Of a stretch of 64,000 nt of DNA, positions 60,731-64,000 are shown piece by piece. How positions within the stretch are numbered: the first letter of the stretch is position 1; every line of letters starts with the position of its first letter. The DNA is from Prochlorococcus sp. AG-436-C13 (GTDB lineage Bacteria > Cyanobacteriota > Cyanobacteriia > PCC-6307 > Cyanobiaceae), in the NCBI GenBank assembly GCA_003212695.1, contig QCPC01000005.1:36073-100072 (forward strand). Direction: 5' to 3'. The translations under genes and the position numbers were made by a program. The notes beneath the pieces were generated by a model. It was not told the origin of the DNA. It was given only the letters and a program-made list of their open reading frames with translations, and did not search any database.

Positions 60731-61006
60731 CTATTCTCCGTTATAGATACACGACCATTTATTGTCTAGTTGCCAAACTGGCTTATATATCTCCTTTGTG
60801 ATTTTATTACCTGCTTTTTCACATAATTCAAGTGATTTCATAGGAATAGCATAGAGTGATGGGCTCGTTATACCACTTACCTCTGGCCGAGAACCAGGCC
60901 CTTGTCTATAACTGCCTACTATTAACCAGTAACTTGCTTCTGCTTGAATAGGAAAACAGACGGAAGTAAAAATAGTTCCTATTAGTAAAAATCCAGCTTT
61001 TCTCAT
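60731..61006 (-). CDS. Small secreted protein (91 aa), paralogue of 9182-9412
   Basis: Signal peptide MRKAGFLLIGTIFTSVCFPI with cleavage near AEA, then SYWLIVGSYRQGPGSRPEVS, YAIPMKSLELCEKAGNKITK and KWSCIYNGE. Shares SYWLI, Met-xx-Ser-xx-x-Cys and the terminal Cys with 9182-9412. Predicted periplasmic with one disulfide. Function unknown. Confidence 0.75.
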   Translation of the reverse strand: MRKAGFLLIGTIFTSVCFPIQAEASYWLIVGSYRQGPGSRPEVSGITSPSLYAIPMKSLELCEKAGNKITKEIYKPVWQLDNKWSCIYNGE

Positions 61007-61281
61007 GATTTGTTTAATCCTAACTACAAATTTAACTCTTATTAGTCTGTAGTCTAAAGCTTCTAAATTATTTGTGTACTTGGCTGTATGTAGTAAATTT
61101 ATAAGGAGTCTCTTATGTTAAAAGTATATATAAATAATATGGGTTAATTTTTTAATTAACTGTTGTTTCTCATTAAAGAAAAAATTAGGTTTTGAGTTAA
61201 TATTGAAACATAGTATTTTCTAATAATAAATTATTTTTCTAATCTATTTTAAACATTAATTTATTTAAGCTTTTAATTGTT

Positions 61282-61455
61282 ATGAATATTCCTATGGAAT
61301 TCTTTTCTTCTATACCATTTGGAGAATTAGAGATTTCAAACATTACAGCAATTATTTTATTAGTTATATCTATCTTTATATTTCTGGCAGTAGGAATAAG
61401 CTCTTTTAAGTTAATTCAATCTGCCTTTATTGATGATAAAGGAGAAGATTCATAA
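61282..61455 (+). CDS. Small single-helix membrane protein (57 aa)
   Basis: MNIPMEFFSSIPFGELEISN, helix ITAIILLVISIFIFLAVGIS, then SFKLIQSAFIDDKGEDS. ATG to TAA; no family recognised. Confidence 0.55.
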   Translation: MNIPMEFFSSIPFGELEISNITAIILLVISIFIFLAVGISSFKLIQSAFIDDKGEDS

Positions 61456-61519
61456 AAGAAAGATTTCTATAATCTACTATCGACCTATAAAATAATTTCA
61501 GATTAACAACCCATTTTAC

Positions 61520-62448
61520 TTAATTATTTATCTTCTTATGAAATTGATAGTTTAAATAAAAAGCCCCCTCCAGTTATGGAGGGGGCTTTGCCAGGCTTTA
61601 TATAAACTTGGCGTTAAAAATTGTTCTAGCTTTAGAACATGAAGAATGTTTCAACAACTAAACCTTCTGTGTTGTCTGCACCATTAACTTCTTCGCTGAA
61701 AATTCCACCTTGAACAGTTACCCCATCATTGATTGGGTAGTTGTAGTAAACCTCGTAGTTTGTGGTGTCAATACCAGCTGTGTCTCTAGACTGCCAAGCT
61801 GCACTGATAGTTCCATCTCCCAATGGGTGATCAAGACCAATAAAGAAGTCAGATGAATTCTCACCGTCTTCATTATCAAGCTTTTCTAATGAAACTGAGA
61901 TAGTTGGGAAACCATCAGGTCTGAAATAGATACCTGCTCCAATGCTTTCATCTGTAGTATCGGTAGCAACTTGATCTTCAGTTGTGTATACAATTCCACC
62001 ACCGTAGTTGGTAGCGTCATAACCGATAGAAGCAGTCCACTGATCAGTACCTTCTTCGGTGAAAGCACCAGTAGTACTTACATCACCACTACCTACTTGA
62101 GATAGTAGGTTGAAAGAACCATTCCAGCCATTATCTGCGATATATGAAATGCCAAGACCTGCTCCAGTGTCTCCTGCAGCACCCCAAGGCATTGAGGCTA
62201 GTCTGAATGCATCAGAATATATAGATGTAGTAGCTGTGATTACATCATCCTGGTCAAAAAGAGGACCAGCTGTAATTGTGAAATCTCCTAGAGGGAATTC
62301 GTAGTAAAGAGAAGCAACGTTAAGTGCATTACCACCAGTAACAGAACTATCCATTACGAGTTGGTCCTGGTTACCAGCTTCAATGCCTACGTAGAGATTA
62401 TCGCTACCAGTGAAACTAGTATTTAAGTCAACTGTGTAGTTGTACTCT
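61520..62448 (-). repeat. Tandem duplication, copy 1 (visible overlap with copy 2)
   Basis: Matches 63072-64000 at offset 1552, as far as the window allows. I noticed no mismatch. It includes the terminator and at least the last 272 codons of the porin gene. The true repeat end lies beyond the window. Confidence 0.9.
61559..61589 (-). terminator. Terminator of porin copy 1
   Basis: AAGCCCCCTCC-ATAACT-GGAGGGGGCTT on the minus strand, then T-rich sequence. The 11-bp GC-rich stem is among the strongest in the window. Confidence 0.93.
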
Positions 62449-62651
62449 ACAGTTAACTTGTCGTCTGCCGTAGCAGCTGTATCAATAAAACCTGTTGTGA
62501 ATACTGATCCACCAGTCATTTTAGTGGCAGATGCGAATGCGCCAGCACTAAGGTCCTGACCTTTTTGCTCAACAACATCTGCGTTTGCAGCTAGAGGTGC
62601 CAAAAGACCAAGAGCAGCTGGAGCTATCAGCAATCGCTGGAAAAGCTTCAT
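61632..62651 (-). CDS. Outer-membrane porin-like beta-barrel, copy 1 (339 aa)
   Basis: The start at 62651 is chosen because GAGGAAC lies just upstream and the signal peptide MKLFQRLLIAPAALGLLAPL AANA begins there; six more upstream codons are in frame. The mature protein is Gly/Asp/Thr-rich with alternating strands (LTVEYNYTVDL, NLYVGIEAGN, FTITAGPLF, ISYIADNGW, GGGIVYTTED, ISAAWQSRD, YEVYYNYPI) and ends in Phe (VVETFFMF), the beta-barrel signal. No SLH domain, unlike SomA-type porins. Predicted passive channel for small solutes. Strong terminator and promoter; a second copy lies upstream at 63184. Confidence 0.88.
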   Translation of the reverse strand: MKLFQRLLIAPAALGLLAPLAANADVVEQKGQDLSAGAFASATKMTGGSVFTTGFIDTAATADDKLTVEYNYTVDLNTSFTGSDNLYVGIEAGNQDQLVMDSSVTGGNALNVASLYYEFPLGDFTITAGPLFDQDDVITATTSIYSDAFRLASMPWGAAGDTGAGLGISYIADNGWNGSFNLLSQVGSGDVSTTGAFTEEGTDQWTASIGYDATNYGGGIVYTTEDQVATDTTDESIGAGIYFRPDGFPTISVSLEKLDNEDGENSSDFFIGLDHPLGDGTISAAWQSRDTAGIDTTNYEVYYNYPINDGVTVQGGIFSEEVNGADNTEGLVVETFFMF

Positions 62652-62685
62652 TTTAAGTTCCTCACACATTAAGGATAACTTGCTA

Positions 62686-62691
62686 ATTATA
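62686..62691 (-). promoter_or_regulatory. Probable -10 box of porin copy 1
   Basis: TATAAT on the minus strand, 35 bases upstream of the ATG at 62651; a start site near 62679 would give a leader of about 28 bases carrying GAGGAAC. Confidence 0.6.
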
Positions 62692-63071
62692 GTTGCCGAA
62701 TACCTTGGTAATGCATGGCTTTATCCAGTTCATTAAATGTCTACAGTAAAATAAACTACCTGTAACTGTAGCTAATGCAACATTATGACTGTGCTTTTTA
62801 ATGCGTTCACTAATGTAAAAGGTTAAAAGCATTTGTTATGTAAGTAGATAATATTGTTTTTTTAGGAGGTTTTTTCTAGGTTATTGCTTGTCATGCTTAG
62901 GTCATAAATTTACGAAATTTCAATGCAATATCAACCTCTAGATATATCATCGCTAGATAATAAATTTTAGATTAATTAGATTTGATATCATAATTAAATA
63001 GCAAAGGATCTTAATAAACTTTCTTTAAAATAGAGCTAATAGTAAAACCTAGATAGCCGGAACTTCTAGTT
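62692..63071. other. Intergenic region between the tandem porin copies
   Basis: About 380 AT-rich bases with no ORF, holding the promoter of copy 1. It separates copy 1's start from copy 2's terminator. Confidence 0.5.
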
Positions 63072-63110
63072 TTAATTATTTATCTTCTTATGAAATTGAT
63101 AGTTTAAATA

Positions 63111-63141
63111 AAAAGCCCCCTCCAGTTATGGAGGGGGCTTT
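63111..63141 (-). terminator. Terminator of porin copy 2
   Basis: Same hairpin as at 61559-61589. Confidence 0.9.
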
Positions 63142-63183
63142 GCCAGGCTTTATATAAACTTGGCGTTAAAAATTGTTCTAGCT

Positions 63184-64000
63184 TTAGAACATGAAGAATG
63201 TTTCAACAACTAAACCTTCTGTGTTGTCTGCACCATTAACTTCTTCGCTGAAAATTCCACCTTGAACAGTTACCCCATCATTGATTGGGTAGTTGTAGTA
63301 AACCTCGTAGTTTGTGGTGTCAATACCAGCTGTGTCTCTAGACTGCCAAGCTGCACTGATAGTTCCATCTCCCAATGGGTGATCAAGACCAATAAAGAAG
63401 TCAGATGAATTCTCACCGTCTTCATTATCAAGCTTTTCTAATGAAACTGAGATAGTTGGGAAACCATCAGGTCTGAAATAGATACCTGCTCCAATGCTTT
63501 CATCTGTAGTATCGGTAGCAACTTGATCTTCAGTTGTGTATACAATTCCACCACCGTAGTTGGTAGCGTCATAACCGATAGAAGCAGTCCACTGATCAGT
63601 ACCTTCTTCGGTGAAAGCACCAGTAGTACTTACATCACCACTACCTACTTGAGATAGTAGGTTGAAAGAACCATTCCAGCCATTATCTGCGATATATGAA
63701 ATGCCAAGACCTGCTCCAGTGTCTCCTGCAGCACCCCAAGGCATTGAGGCTAGTCTGAATGCATCAGAATATATAGATGTAGTAGCTGTGATTACATCAT
63801 CCTGGTCAAAAAGAGGACCAGCTGTAATTGTGAAATCTCCTAGAGGGAATTCGTAGTAAAGAGAAGCAACGTTAAGTGCATTACCACCAGTAACAGAACT
63901 ATCCATTACGAGTTGGTCCTGGTTACCAGCTTCAATGCCTACGTAGAGATTATCGCTACCAGTGAAACTAGTATTTAAGTCAACTGTGTAGTTGTACTCT
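63184..64000 (-). CDS. Outer-membrane porin-like protein, copy 2 (partial, 5' end outside window)
   Basis: The C-terminal 272 codons are visible and look the same as the corresponding part of 61632-62651, including the stop, the end VVETFFMF and the terminator. The N-terminus and promoter lie beyond the window. Recent tandem duplication, presumably raising dosage of this porin or supplying a variable second copy. Confidence 0.88.
   Translation of the reverse strand, partial: EYNYTVDLNTSFTGSDNLYVGIEAGNQDQLVMDSSVTGGNALNVASLYYEFPLGDFTITAGPLFDQDDVITATTSIYSDAFRLASMPWGAAGDTGAGLGISYIADNGWNGSFNLLSQVGSGDVSTTGAFTEEGTDQWTASIGYDATNYGGGIVYTTEDQVATDTTDESIGAGIYFRPDGFPTISVSLEKLDNEDGENSSDFFIGLDHPLGDGTISAAWQSRDTAGIDTTNYEVYYNYPINDGVTVQGGIFSEEVNGADNTEGLVVETFFMF

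Larger units (their letters stand above)
63072..64000 (-). repeat. Tandem duplication, copy 2 (runs off the window)
   Basis: Matches 61520-62448. It begins abruptly at 63072; upstream sequence (63062-63071) differs from that before 61520. Confidence 0.9.

Overview
The window looks like a picocyanobacterial chromosome, most probably Prochlorococcus. The base composition is AT-rich. The window is packed with short one-helix membrane proteins and picocyanobacterial families (DUF1830, DUF2862, DUF3104, DUF3303, DUF4278, TIGR02450 Trp-rich). It also holds a glucosylglycerate gene cluster of the kind marine cyanobacteria use for compatible solutes. I see no CRISPR array, insertion sequence, integrase, phage structural gene or rRNA. 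There is one tRNA, tRNA-Gly(CCC), at 47258-47329.

Region 1 (1-25 kb) is an accessory-looking zone. Apart from SelO (616-2325), an NTF2-like protein, two almost identical copies of a basic histone-like gene (5137-5643 and 16382-16897), a SYLF lipid-binding protein, an AEC permease and RmuC, it consists of ORFs of 25-100 codons, many with one transmembrane helix. Several of these small genes are broken. Single-base homopolymer indels disrupt genes at 3108-3375, 4395-4567, 11107-11317, 11846-11982 and 13935-14136 (the last also has a nonsense codon). In-frame stops occur near 22116 and 41536. Long genes in the window are intact.

Region 2 (25-42 kb) mixes more small families with housekeeping genes: PepN aminopeptidase, a peptidase E-like S51 protease, a DUF1499 protein, an SRAP (YedK/HMCES) DNA-protein crosslink protein, a LapA-like membrane protein and a DCC-family thiol oxidoreductase. 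The gene-poor stretch 35343-36076 contains a run of strong hairpins, one with a terminator T-tract, and is a candidate structured or small RNA locus.

Region 3 (42-61 kb) has an SbcD/SbcC-like nuclease-ATPase pair and a TauE/SafE exporter. It also has a complete glucosylglycerate cycle: GpgS on the minus strand and, divergently, a GH13 glucosylglycerate phosphorylase-like enzyme, a GpgP-type phosphatase and a glycerate kinase. These four would make glucosylglycerate from NDP-glucose and 3-phosphoglycerate, phosphorolyse it, and return glycerate to 3-phosphoglycerate.

Region 4 (61.5-64 kb) is a tandem duplication of an outer-membrane porin gene. The second copy runs off the window end and its visible part matches the first copy. 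Many small proteins here occur as two or three diverged paralogues, so the window is rich in small lineage-specific gene families.
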